This document shows positions 28,932-39,514 of a stretch of DNA of 64,000 nucleotides, piece after piece. The DNA lies in contig RPFO01000164.1 of the NCBI GenBank assembly GCA_009746045.1, forward strand, positions 2,346,321 to 2,410,320. Reading direction: 5' to 3'. The notes under the pieces are model-generated. The model ran no database searches. It was not told where the DNA came from and was given only the letters and a program-made list of their open reading frames with translations. The position numbers and the translations under genes are program-made. Position 1 is the stretch's first letter; every line of letters begins with the position of its first letter. Origin of the DNA: Mesostigma viride (taxonomy: Eukaryota; Streptophyta; Mesostigmatophyceae; Mesostigmatales; Mesostigmataceae).

Positions 28932-29980
28932 GGACGAACAACCAGGCCATGAAGCATGTTGTCTAGCTGGTCGGCCAGATCTGGAATGATCGCCCGGGGC
29001 AGTGGACACGTGGACCTATCAAACCCAGCATCAATTTTCTTGATGCACGGTGGACGTTGCAACCCGGATATCCATGCAAAAGTCATGGATGATGAAGGAC
29101 CCGGAAGCCGGCGATTGGAAATGGCGGGGGAACGGTTGGAGATGGCGGGGGGTGGTAACTTGAATGAAGCTGACCCAGTAGTGGACCTTGTGAATCGATC
29201 ACGGACCCATGCTGGCTACCTGGTAAATGATGGAAATGAGGTAACACATTATATAGTTGTACGCATAAATGCATGTATATACCGGCCTGATCAAATATAC
29301 CGGCCTTGTTAACCAAGCAATCCATATTGAAGAACTCACTCCATTCATTCATTCGACATTCATTCCTTATATTCAGTCAGGTGCCACCATATTGGTTAGT
29401 CAAGGGGGGAGGACATACCCCCCCCATTTTCCTACTTGAGCCCACACTTTTTTTTGCCGTCCATGCAGCGCCGTCCGTCACCAGCGAAAGCTAGTGAAAA
29501 TGGCTGAGCGCACACCTTTGCCAAATTGGGTGGACCCGTCGGGCCGTGTTGGTCCATACGGCGGGGGTCCTTCAGAAATACGCGCGTATTTTCCGTATTG
29601 AAGGCCCGTTCATAAATACGCCGTATTTTTCACCCATTTTCGTGCTCCGGGACTTAAATTAAATAATCGCCTAGAGCTTGCGAGGTAGATATCGAACCCT
29701 CCCGGGATTAATATCGAATTAGTAATTCGATCGATGCGGAAGTTGAGCCCTAGTTAATAGGGAGCCGTTCAACAATATGCAATGGATTTCGCCCCCACGC
29801 GCAAAGGTTGTACAAGCTACGGCTTATACTTTTTAAGCAAAAAGTAAGGTTTATGCGGAAACATTTATTGTAACGCATAGACTTACATCCTGCGCAGGTT
29901 AGCAAAAAGGTTTGGCGCGCATAATTAAAAGTATATACTGAAGCTAGCATTAGCTTGTACAACTGATAATTACTACCGGG
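28932..29980. other. No gene established; small palindromes
   Basis: An open stretch at 28956-29312 (+) has an internal near-repeat (RRLEMAGERLEMAGG) and could be a downstream exon of the cysteine-rich gene, but I cannot fix splice sites. Near 29578-29630 AATACGCGCGTATT- and AATACGCCGTATT-type palindromes occur. Confidence 0.35.
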
Positions 29981-29984
29981 ATCG

Positions 29985-30666
29985 GCAGCAGAACCCTTCT
30001 TGTACAGCATGACTCGGATATATGCATGGCCGTCCAGTGCCACTCAGCAGGCGGAGGCTGATCAGAGAGCAGAACACGGTACTTGCACAAAGCCAGCAGA
30101 AGCTCCTGAACCACCAGGTCAGGATCGAGTCTTCAGCAGCTCCGCCGCATTTGGTGCATGGTCTGCACCAACCGCCACGTCGCGTATACCGCATGCAGGC
30201 GAGCAAGGGCAATGTCCCGGTTCCTCCAACCAAAGTGAAGGGGTGGACGATGTCGTTGGTGGCACTTGAGGCAACCCTCCTTCAAGGCGGGGACTTGGTA
30301 GTCCGCGCGGCCAAGGAGGGCGCCGCAGGCGGCGGGGGGGGGGGTCCAGCAACACCATGCAAGACGGGCAGCCATCTCGGGGTGAAGCGGCGGGGGGGGG
30401 GGGGGGGAGCCCCTCCTGCATGTGAAGGAAACGTTGTGGGCGCCCCGACCAGCGGTTGGCGCCAACCGCTGGTCGAGGCGGCTGACCGGCGCCGCGCTGT
30501 CCCCCGTGTGCTCCACCTGCATGGGTGGCGGGTGCGCTGCCGCCGGGGCCCCGCCGCGAGCCGGTCGAGGTCAGCTATATACCACATATCCTTGCCCTGC
30601 ATGTTTGCGAGCTTGGCAGGCCTTGGCATCGATCCGCGATGCACTGGGCCGGCTCATGTGCACAGA
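29985..30666 (-). pseudogene. Unrecognised minus-strand coding remnant, interrupted by the 8.1-kb transposon
   Basis: GC-rich minus-strand frame with protein-like segments (ALKEGCLKCHQRHRPPLHFG; AVYATWRLVQTMHQMRRSC) broken by frameshifts and poly-G runs. Its upstream part continues beyond the transposon at 38798 to about 38900 (minus, LLKPVLKAALVEAYAHAQDV). The two halves meet in one frame when the transposon and one TCT are removed. The CxxC-type motif suggests another mobile-element protein, but I do not recognise it. Confidence 0.4.
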
Positions 30667-30698
30667 GGGCTGTTTTTTTTTAGTATGTTAAAATCCAG

Positions 30699-31310
30699 GG
30701 TTTATATTTTTAATAAACCCTTGAATCTTTATTTCTGCTTTATTTCTTGTTGTTTCGTCATAAACTGTTACGCTAACTATGTGAGAAGGAACAAGGGATT
30801 AATGTGTGATTGTTCCCCATGCTTACCACACATGGATTGCCCCATTAAATTAAATTAAATTAAATTATAACATGTCTCCGTTGGGAGATCATGTAGCACA
30901 TATTCCAGGTTGGATGATTGCCCCATTCAACACCACATACACTTGCCGTCCAGGTTTTACATCTCGGCTCGGGTAGCGTCAAATGTGGGCGAGCTGCAAC
31001 TTCTGATTTGCTGCTCAAATAATGCTTGATTTGAGGACCAGTGCCGCACTTGGAGCCAGTTCTTATGTAATGCACTATTCATGACTCCAATATGGTATAA
31101 AAGCAATCATGTAACTGACACCATGGCACAGGTATGAGGCGTCTTGATGATCAACATGTGGAACAGTAACACTTCATTGACAGGCTGGCTTCAATTGCGT
31201 GCTTGCTATCATAATTGTTAACTAGTGCCATAGTAGCCTGATAGCAAGATCGCGGCTCCGCGGAAGGTGACCACCAATTGCATTCACCAGCATTAAATAT
31301 GGTCATCTTG
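30699..31310. other. Left subterminal region of the 8.1-kb transposon, no ORF
   Basis: Non-coding, AT-rich next to the TIR (TTTTTAATAAACCC near 30706). It carries the 69-bp LINE-end insertion described separately. Confidence 0.5.
30847..30915 (-). mobile_element. 69-bp insertion made of the LINE hairpin and tail only
   Basis: ATTAA-type tail plus TAACATGTCTCCGTTGGGAG hairpin and TGTAGCACATATTCCAGG on the minus strand. It is flanked by a perfect 12-bp direct repeat GATTGCCCCATT (30835-30846 and 30916-30927). This is an extreme 5' truncation inserted by target-primed reverse transcription after the DNA transposon had landed. Confidence 0.85.
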
Positions 31311-31311
31311 G

Positions 31312-31505
31312 CAGCGGGCAGCGGGCAGCGGGCAGCGGGCAGCGGGCAGCGGGCAGCGGGCAGCGGGCAGCGGGCAGCGGGCAGCGGGCAGCGGGCAGCG
31401 GGCAGCGCGCAGCGGGCAGCGCGCAGCGGGCAGCGCGCAGCGGGCAGCGGGCAGCGGGCTGCGGGCTGCGGGCTGCGGGCAGCGGGCAGCGGGCAGCGGG
31501 CAGCG
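31312..31505. repeat. (GGGCAGC)n heptamer array
   Basis: About 27 units of a 7-bp repeat with GCGCAGC and GGGCTGC variants. It lies in the left subterminal part of the 8.1-kb transposon. Overlapping Pro/Ala/Arg ORFs are artefacts. Confidence 0.95.
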
Positions 31506-31760
31506 GGGCGAAGTACTGCCAAAAAAAGGGACCCTGTTTTGGGCTGGGCGAAGCCAGCGGGTGCCACTAGTGCTATTGTAAGACAGACCACAATGGCCAC
31601 CGAGCAGCCCACCCATGCCGTAATGTCATCCCGTCATGTCACGGCATGCCACACACCAAGCATAATACACGCCATGCAATTAAGCATCTCGACCACCCTA
31701 CACTCCCGGCTGGCCCATGCCGCCCACGCCACCCGCGCCACACAAGGCAAGACAATGTAT

Positions 31761-34700
31761 TCAGTCATCATCCATGCTGTCGTTCTCCTCGTCGCTGGGC
31801 TGGCTGGCCTCCTCCACATCCTCCTCGCCCAAGTCACTGTCCTCCAAATCTGCAGCATTGTAGGAGTGACGCGTGGCAGTTGCCGCCCGCCTCAACTGCT
31901 TCCTCCCTCCTCCGAGGGGTGCCGCACGACTTGTGCCAGCTGCCGGGTGCGCTGGCGGCTGCCCGCGCCTCCCACGAGTCTGCACGCCCCTACCGCCTCG
32001 CGTAGAAGGCTCCGCATGTGCGGATGCATCCTCCTCGGCCACGTCAGGCTCAGCCCCTGCAGTCTGCCCAGCCGAGCCCTGCAGCTTCAGGTCCCCCGCT
32101 GCAAGAATGCCCTCCTCAAGCTGTGGGATAACGATCCCAGGGCACGAACACAAAAGGGACTGCAGGTTCAGGTATGAGCATTGATGCCAATATGATTCCT
32201 CCTCCCATGCATGAGTCGGGTCATCTTGCCAGCGGATGAGGGCCATTTGACGAGCGGCATCCACCGCCGCCACCCTGCCGTGCTCCCGCCTTGCCTGAAA
32301 CATGGCGCACACGCGCGTGCCCACCGGAATCCCGCCAGCCACGAGATCCTGGAACGCGCGGCTTGCGGAGTCCTCAGTCGCCTGCTGGGAGACGTAGCCA
32401 TCCCATTTCATCGCCGTGACTAGCGCGGGCGTGTTGGCGATGGCGTCCCTTGTGTTTTTCAGCAGCACGCCGTCCTTGCTGAGTGAAACGGCATACTTCT
32501 TCTTCCCCTTGTTCCACGTGGACAAGAGGATGGACGAGGGTGCCACCTGAAAAGTGTGCTTCGGCACCCCTCTCGGCGGTGGACAAATGGCCGAGTGAGG
32601 GCTCCAGCGCTGCCACTTCCCAAAGTAGGACGGTGCGCGGAAGCATTCCAGCTCGTAGCGCTGCCCCTCCGTGCCTACCTGAGGTGGCACCACGGACGCC
32701 ACGGTGGCGTAGACCACTGGCGTCCACGTGGGGCTTGACGCCACGTGCTCCGGCAAGACTGCCAGAACACTGTCACCTGCTTTCAACGCATCGCAGGCGG
32801 TGCGTGACGCGACCTGCAGCTCGATGCGGTGATTCGCCCGCTCCCATGCAGCCTGCGTGAAGCCGGCGTGGCGGACCGGCTCGACCAGGGGCTGCGCGAT
32901 GCGAGCCGCCTCTGTGGCCAGCTCGACCAGACGTTCGTCCCGCGTCAGCTCGGGAGTAGGCGCTGCCGGTGCACGGCCGCGAATGGCACGTACCATGGCG
33001 GGTGTCAGCCACGGCTCGATTTCCCACTCCACCGGGACTGCGCCGGGCTGCCTTGGGAGCTTGTCCAGCCAGTCGCCCCACGACAGGAGCTCAGGCATGC
33101 AGCTCGAGAAATAGCGCCGCAGGTTCGGGTTGCCAGGGATGCCCGCAATCACTCGCTTGATGCGCGGGAGCTCATTCTTGAACCAGTCCGCGTCGAACGG
33201 ACACCAGGGCGGCGGCGTCTCCAGGTCTTCCATCGGCGTGCCTGGAGCAAACACCCGGCACCCATAGTAAACCTCCCCGTCCTCGGTGTACATGGGCTGT
33301 CCTTCCTTAAAGCCCACCGGGAACCAGGTGCCGCGGCGGAGAAGCTGCCACCCGAAATATGCCCGGCCATCCTCGGCCTTGCGAAAATGGGTGTGGTGCG
33401 GCTTAGCTGACGCTGGCCCCTTGTAGGGAATGCTGTCGGGCCCGATGTCTTGGCAAAAATCGGCGCTGTTGGCCCACCCAGCCAAGTCCTTGTCCTTATG
33501 CTTCGCGATCCAGGCGGCCACGTTGTAGGCTTGAGCCAGCATCCGCACCATCGTCCCGTCCGGCACGTGACGCATCTTGGTCGGGTCGGCATCTGAGTTC
33601 TTGAAGGCATCCTTCCAGCCCCCGATAAACGCCTCTAGCGTCGCATAGGGTGTGCACTCCAAGCCGGAGCGTCCGTCCTTCATGTAACCCACACCGATAC
33701 CGAACATCTGGTCTGGGTCACAGTGCGAGTGGCCCCTCAGCAGGCGGTGCAGGAAGACGTTCTTGAACATGCCGGTGGCCACCAGCATCCCGGCCCAACA
33801 CAGCACCGTGTTGTTTCGGTTTTCGCTCCCCCCGTCAACCTGCACATGGAGGTCAGGTGGCATTGGCCTCCCGTCCTTCGCCCATGGCTCAGCCTTGCAC
33901 ACCAGCGAGAGAGCATCCATCAGCATGGTGACAGTAAGGGAGCCCGTCTGCCCCTTGGTCAACAAGTAGGGCAGGCCACAGTAAAAGAGGGCCTTCCAGC
34001 CATGCACCACGCACGCGTACCAGGAAAACGGGAACACGCCGTCAGCCACTTGCTTCCACACATCGGAGCCGTTGGAGAGGAAAGGCACGCGGCTCTTCTG
34101 CTTGTCCATCTTGTCGATGACGATCTGCAGGAACGCCCAGAGACACAGCGCGAGCATGAACTCGTGCCTGCGCTCGTAGAAGTATCGCCTCTCATCTCGG
34201 TGGCTTGCGTTGTGCAGGGCCCACGCTTTCTCGTACGTGGCGCGCAGGTCCTGCCGCTGCCCGATGCCCCTCCGCATCTCCCTGAGGTTGGCGCAGTCGT
34301 TGCAGATGCCGGCATTGCGCTTGAAAATCCTGAAGACAATCTTGGGGGAGCCAGGGTGGTAGTTGCCCTCTGCCACCTTGAGCCACACCTCACGAAAGGC
34401 CTTGTAGTTCAGGTGGTCGCCCACCATGCTACGCACATCCTCGCAGTAGTCCTGCTCCCAGATCAGCTTCAGACAGTCGAGGTCCAGCTGCACCACATTC
34501 TCACCGCTCGCTGGGTTGTAGTCGCCCTTGCTCTGCGCGTACGCAATGATCCAATTGGCAGTCACCTCCCTCACCTCACTGCGACCGGTGATCCGCGCCG
34601 CCTTGTCTGCCTGCTGCAGCTGTTCAGAGGTCAAGCCTAGCTCGTCGAGGGTGATATCATCGTAGGCGAACTCGCCCGACTCGTGCACAGACTCTGCATG

Positions 34701-35279
34701 CACCGCCGCCTTCAAGAGACTGTGCCACACAGGTGCCGAGATGCACAGGACAGCCTGGATAACCTTGTGGCAGGCGACAATCTCGGCCTTGTCACCATTT
34801 GGCATGCTCACAGGCAGGGACATCTGGCCCTTCACATCGTACTTCCAATAAATCGGATGCGTGCCTCCCGGCGGCTCGACGACGATGTTCTGAAGTCCGT
34901 GCTTCTGCAGCAGACTGACCACGAATTAGCTGCGCTCCTCCTGCTTTTGCAAGCCAAGGTACTTTTCTCTGGCTGCACACCAGACTCGGAAATCCCGGAC
35001 TGAGGTGCCGACTGGTCCCATGCAATCCTTTTGGCAGCATGTGCGAATAAGGCTCATGTCAGCGACGATGACGCTGTCCACCAGTTTCTCCGACCGCACC
35101 GTGGCGATGCTCTTTCTCCCTGCTTGCCTGAGTTCGCTACCAAGGCAGCCAGCTGCCCCCGGCTGGTTAGAATCCGTGCCGAGGGAGCCAACATTGGTGA
35201 CGCACACGCTACCATCCGTGTCGACAAAGGCTGCTGTCCTGCCGCCGGGGGTGGCTGACCTCGAACAAGAAGACGCCAT
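31761..35279 (-). CDS. DUF7869-type putative transposase, one in-frame stop
   Basis: First ATG at 35279 lies in the left palindrome arm. The frame runs to a TAA at 34928-34926 and then stays open in the same frame for 1053 residues, total about 1172 codons. The leader has CCQKDCMGPVG, a Cys-rich start typical of this family. In the long part (numbered from 34922) are CNDC (207-210), H237/H241 and SHRDERRYFYERR, DKMDKQKSRVPF (about 270-281), HVQVDGGSENRNN (D363) and RLLRGHSHCDPDQMFG (393-408). The last two blocks match DUF7869, common in eukaryotic transposon-like proteins; an RNase H-fold nuclease core is inference. The C-terminus is Arg/Gly-rich then acidic. The stop may be a recent mutation (CAA or GAA origin) or a read-through site. 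Confidence 0.7.
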
Positions 35280-36944
35280 TTTCAACGCATGGTGCGCAGC
35301 TGTCAACTGAACGTGGACCTGTCCACATGACCGACTGATAGAGAAACTAGTAGTCAATGCACAACTCCTACAGAAGACTGAGCTAATTTCCACACATTTA
35401 CATCAGTTCATCCTCGTAATGCATTACTACCTCGTAACACATTCACAAGCAGTTAGTCGACAGTGGCAAAATGCAGTTGCCGCGGAAGTACGCAGGTTGG
35501 CGTGGGACAAGCCAACCTGGCAGTGAAGTGTCATGCATAATACGCGGGGAAGCACCTGAGTTAGGCGGGAACTGGGAAGTCGAGTTGGTCGGCGAGCTGA
35601 CAGGTTGTTCACCGACTTGCAGGCACCAAATTACGAGATGGTCAATTGCCAACCGAGATGTCAAGTTGTCAAACGAGATGTCAAGTTGACAACCGAAGTG
35701 CCTCCTGAACTGTCAACTAAAAGTCTAAAGCCGCAATCGACAGTACTACAAGTTGACAGTTCAGAAGGTAGGTCGGTTTTGCGCAATTGCCTACCTTCTG
35801 AACTGTCAACTAAAAGTCTCAAGCCGCAATCGACAGTACTACAAGTTGACAGTTCAGAAGGTAGGTCGGTTTTGCGCAATTGCCTACCTTCTGAACTGTC
35901 AACTAAAAGTCTAAAGCCGCAATCGACAGTACTACAAGTTGACAGTTCAGAAGGTAGGTCGGTTTTGCGCAATTGCCTACCTTCTGAACTGTCAACTAAA
36001 AGTCTAAAGCCGCAATCGACAGTACTACAAGTTGACAGTTCAGAAGGTAGGTCGGTTTTGCGCAATTGCCTACCTTCTGAACTGTCAACTAAAAGTCTAA
36101 AGCCGCAATCGACAGTACTACAAGTTGACAGTTCAGAAGGTAGGTCGGTTTTGCGCAATTGCCTACCTTCTGAACTGTCAACTAAAAGTCTAAAGCCGCA
36201 ATCGACAGTACTACAAGTTGACAGTTCAGAAGGTAGGTCGGTTTTGCGCAATTGCCTAGTTGACAGTTCAGGAGGCACTTCGGTTGTCAACTTGACATCT
36301 CGTTTGACAACTTGACATCTCGGTTGGCAATTGACCATCTCGTAATTTGGTGCCTGCAAGTCGGTGAACAACAACCTGTCAGCTCGCCGACCAACTCGAC
36401 TTCCCGCCTAACTCAGGTGCTTCCCCGCGTATTATGCATGACACTTCACTGCCAGGTTGGCTTGTCCCACGCCAACCTGCGTACTTCCGCGGCAACTGCA
36501 TTTTGCCACTGTCGACTAACTGCTTGTGAATGTGTTACGAGGTAGTAATGCATTACGAGGATGAACTGATGTAAATGTGTGGAAATTAGCTCAGTCTTCT
36601 GTAGGAGTTGTGCATTGACTACTAGTTTCTCTATCAGTCGGTCATGTGGACAGGTCCACGTTCAGTTGACAGCTGCGCACCATGCGTTGAAAATGGCGTC
36701 TTCTTGTTCGAGGTCAGCCACCCCCGGCGGCAGGACAGCAGCCTTTGTCGACAGGGATTGTAGCGTGTGCGTCACCAATGTTGGCTCCCTCGGCACGGAT
36801 TCTAACCAGCCGGGGGCAGCTGGCTGCCTTGGTAGCGAACGCAGGCAAGCAGGGAGAAAGAGCATCGCCACGGTGCGGTCGGAGAAACTGGTGGACAGCG
36901 TCATCGTCGCTGACATGAGCCTTATTCGCACATGCTGCCAAAAG
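35028..36944. repeat. 1.9-kb palindrome: inverted arms around a 93-bp array
   Basis: Left arm 35028-35720 and right arm 36257-36944 are near-identical in opposite orientation, with scattered substitutions and a few 1-4 bp indels. For example, the right arm has an extra CAA near 36367. Identity starts exactly at GCCAAAAG/CTTTTGGC, where the two genes diverge. Each arm holds a GTC..GAC-rich inner part, a non-coding stretch, and the shared coding leader. Confidence 0.93.
35701..36262. repeat. Six 93-bp tandem repeats, each with an internal inverted repeat
   Basis: Units start at about 35701, 35794, 35887, 35980, 36073 and 36166. Each has ACCTTCTGAACTGTCAACT ... AGTTGACAGTTCAGAAGGT, so every unit can fold. 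Units are almost identical (one AAGTCTCAAG variant in the second). 93 is divisible by 3, so long ORFs appear on both strands; I treat them as non-coding. Confidence 0.95.
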
Positions 36945-38013
36945 CACGGCAACAAGACAAAAGAGGAAGGTGGCACCTTCTGCTGACAAGGAAAACATTC
37001 CACCAACATCCAATTGCCAAGCTAAGGGCGTATCCAGGGCAGCTAAAGGCAGGGTTGCTGTGGTGTCTGTGGATGACGATGAGGATTGGATTGGTCATGG
37101 TGCGGACATGATGATTACAGACACCGACGATGCAACCATGCTTGCACACCAGGAAGCACAGCGACTGGCGACCAGGCAAAGCGTGCAGCGCGCATCTGAC
37201 AACAAGCTGCAGCAGTACACTAAGGAGCTGGAAAATGCAGCTGGAGAGCGGCGCAAGATGGAGGAAGAGCGGCGCAAGATGGAGGAAGAGCGGCGCAAGT
37301 TGGAGCAAGAGCGGCGCAAGTTGGAGCAAGAGGTGGCGCAGCTACGTAAGCGCGGGGAGGAGTCGCAGCAGCCGCAGTCGCTGTCGTGGCAGCAGCCGCA
37401 GTCGCTGCCGTCGCAGCAGCCACAGTCGCTGCCGTCGCAGCAGCCGCAGTCACTGCCGTCGCAGCAGCCGCAGTCGCTGCCGTCACTGCCGTGGCCACTG
37501 CTGCAACGGCAGCAGCCTCTGCCGCCACCACCATCACCACAGCCATCGCAAACAAGTCAGCCGATCCTGCAGCAGCTGTTGGACATGTTGGAGTCGCAGC
37601 CGCACTTGCAGCCGGTGCCATCCCCGCCGTGGCATCTAGTGGAGCAGCAGCCGCGGGAGCAGCAGCAGCAGTTCCTGCAGCAGATGTTGCAGCCTGTTCA
37701 GCCGCAGTTGCAGCGAAACTATGGGTTGCTGGGCATCGGCATGGGCGATACATCAGCAGTCAGAAGCATGAGCGACCGCGGTGTTCTCAACCATTCAGGC
37801 ATGGCAGCTGACCATGGTGTACAGCTAGCCATGCACCGGCTGGCAGACACGATGGATCGCTTTGCATGCCTCCTAGTACCTAACAGCCGTACTGAGTCCC
37901 ATGGCGCTCTGCCACTGTCGGCGTACCATGGCAATGCCAGCGCGGGGCGCGGGTTGCCGTACCAGTTCAACGGCAGCATCTATGGGCAACCTAGCGGGTG
38001 TCACATGCAATAG
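36693..38013 (+). CDS. Coiled-coil, Gln-rich protein of the 8.1-kb transposon
   Basis: The open frame of the distinctive part runs from about 36930 to 38013. Only a GTG at 36970 precedes its first ATGs. The right palindrome arm supplies an ATG at 36693 (leader MASSCSRSATPGGRTAAFVD, the same as the transposase leader), but that frame ends at 36986. Either a small intron joins leader and body or initiation is internal. Features: KRKVAP basic motif near the start, acidic patch DDDEDW, heptad coiled coil (ERRKMEEERRKMEEERRKLE) at about 95-125, QQPQSLPS repeats, His/Pro and Gln runs, and a globular C-terminal segment. Probably a DNA-binding or multimerising accessory protein; function unknown. Confidence 0.5.
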
Positions 38014-38434
38014 TAGGTGCTGCCATCCTTTTGTTAGTGGCTGACCAGTGACCAAGGTGGAGTGACCTATCGGTGGAGACAACTTTCTTGCCAATGTGGC
38101 TGGCTTTTAGTGGCTACCTTGGACATAGCAGGATGACAAGGTATTGGGCTTGCGAAAAATGTGATGGCCAAGAGAGTCAGCATGTAAGCTGGCTGCCATT
38201 TCGTCTTGACAGTGCCCAGCTGCACTTGACATCATAAAGGTTCTTGTGCTGGGTCCCTCATGCAATATACTTGGACTGCAGCTCCTTGATCAGTAGTTGT
38301 TGTGACTTCAAACTGCATTGGCATGGTCATAACACAGGCAAGTAGGCGCAAGAAGCACACACACACATCATTGATGAAAATCACGCGCATTGTAATATGG
38401 CATGGGATGTGCCAGGGCACTTAATTGGTGCATG
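38014..38434. other. Right part of the 8.1-kb transposon, non-coding
   Basis: 3' flank of the coiled-coil gene; no ORF that I support. Confidence 0.5.
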
Positions 38435-38660
38435 GGGCATGGAGCATGGAGCAATCAGGCCATATGGCCGGGCATGGGGGGCTTGGTTTTGGGCACATGG
38501 GGCATGGGGCATGGGGCATGGGGTATGGGGGAATGGGAGCAACGATGTTTGACAGTTGGCTTGCGGTTCGTGGCATGTGTGGCATGGAGCATCGAACATG
38601 CAGTAGAAGGGCATGGGGCATGGGGCATGATGGGGCATGAGCCACATGTGGGGCATGGGG
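38435..38660. repeat. (GGGCATG)n degenerate heptamers
   Basis: About 25 GGGCATG-like heptamers, many imperfect, 140-360 bp from the right end of the transposon. Compare GGGCAGC near the left end. Confidence 0.85.
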
Positions 38661-38904
38661 CATATTAGAGCATCACTAGGGCACAGTTCCAGGGCATGTG
38701 GCAGGTGGTTTAGGTGGCCAAAAGCATGGGAAATGTCGCATCTTGATAAATTTTTAATAAACGGTTCAGATTTTAACATACTAAAAAAAACCAGCCCAGA
38801 CTACGTCCTGAGCATGTGCGTAGGCCTCCACAAGGGCGGCCTTGAGCACCGGTTTCAGCAGCGGGTCGATCCCGGTTACGCTTGAGGCGCGGGGCAGCTA
38901 GGAC

Positions 38905-39250
38905 CTAGCTGGGGTCCTGTCGGTAGAGTGGACCGGGTCGGCGGCGGGGCATGGCCGGCAGGTGCCGGGCCGCCAGCAACGCTAGCAACCCTAGCCATTG
39001 CCTAGCCATACTCATCTTCCATGCCATACTCATCTTCCACCCCATGTCAGGCCTCTTTGGGTATGATACACCATGGTGCTGCATGACTGCAGGTGTGCGT
39101 ACCTTGTGCACCCAGAGTCAGCAGCTAGGTAGTAGTTTACACCCCCCAGGTTGTATATAGCTCAGAATGTATTAAAAACCATACGCCCCTTCTCGGGGAT
39201 ACCAGTGTGTTACATGTACTCCCAACGGTGACATGTTCTGTCACAAGCAT
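38905..39250 (+). mobile_element. ORF1-family 3' UTR fragment
   Basis: Contains the conserved CAGAATGTATTAAAA and CGCCCCTTCTCGGGGATA segments, GTTACATGTACTCCCAACGG and a degenerate end. A diverged 3' end of a family A/B-like element. Confidence 0.6.
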
Positions 39251-39514
39251 GAAATAATAGTAGTATAAAATACATGCATGTTAGTTGTCTATCTATCGCA
39301 CCGATCGGCAAGCTCCTCTCACATGCACTATGACTTATGAGATCATGCAGCCTACCTAATTATGCAGCCCCTTAATTGTGAGGCAACTATTGCACCCACA
39401 CTGCAGCTGCACGCCCACACCATGATCGATGCGGAGAGAGCGCTCTGTCGCCTGCCCACTTGTGGTAGCTAGTGAGAGAAGCTAGTGCATGCTATTAATT
39501 AATTAATAGCATGC
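39251..39514. other. No gene; 28-bp AATT-centred palindrome
   Basis: Perfect palindrome at 39487-39514 (GCATGCTATTAATT and its complement), otherwise nothing recognised. The LINE fragment that follows begins at its edge. Confidence 0.5.

Larger units (their letters stand above)
30667..38797. mobile_element. 8.1-kb DNA transposon with DUF7869-type gene and palindromic core
   Basis: Terminal inverted repeats: left GGGCTGTTTTTTTTTAGTAT..TTAAAATC (30667-30695) and right, complementary, GATTTTAA..AAAACCAGCCC (38769-38797), about one mismatch in 29. AGA on each side (30664-30666, 38798-38800) looks like a 3-bp target duplication. Two genes run outward from the centre: a putative transposase (-) and a coiled-coil protein (+). 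The centre is a 1.9-kb palindrome (35028-36944) around a 6 x 93-bp array. Heptamer repeats beginning GGGCA occur near both ends (31312-31505 and 38435-38660). The superfamily cannot be fixed by eye. Confidence 0.75.

Noticed and set aside
30022-30858. 278-residue plus-strand ORF
   Set aside because: Crosses poly-G runs and the transposon end, and the opposite strand has better protein-like segments; probably chance.
31278-31616. Pro/Ala/Arg-repeat ORFs
   Set aside because: Translation of the GGGCAGC heptamer array.
32829-34640. Plus-strand ORFs opposite the DUF7869-type gene
   Set aside because: Shadows of the long minus-strand ORF; no domain-like sequence.
35701-36262. CRISPR-like array
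   Set aside because: Whole units are repeated with no unique spacers, each unit is internally palindromic, and the context is eukaryotic.
35605-36374. 236-237-residue ORFs on both strands of the 93-bp array
   Set aside because: A 93-bp period keeps frames open; symmetric on both strands and without protein-like variation.
39487-39514. 28-bp perfect palindrome as a regulatory site
   Set aside because: Centred on an AATT tail flanked by GCATGC; best explained by tail repeats at an insertion junction.
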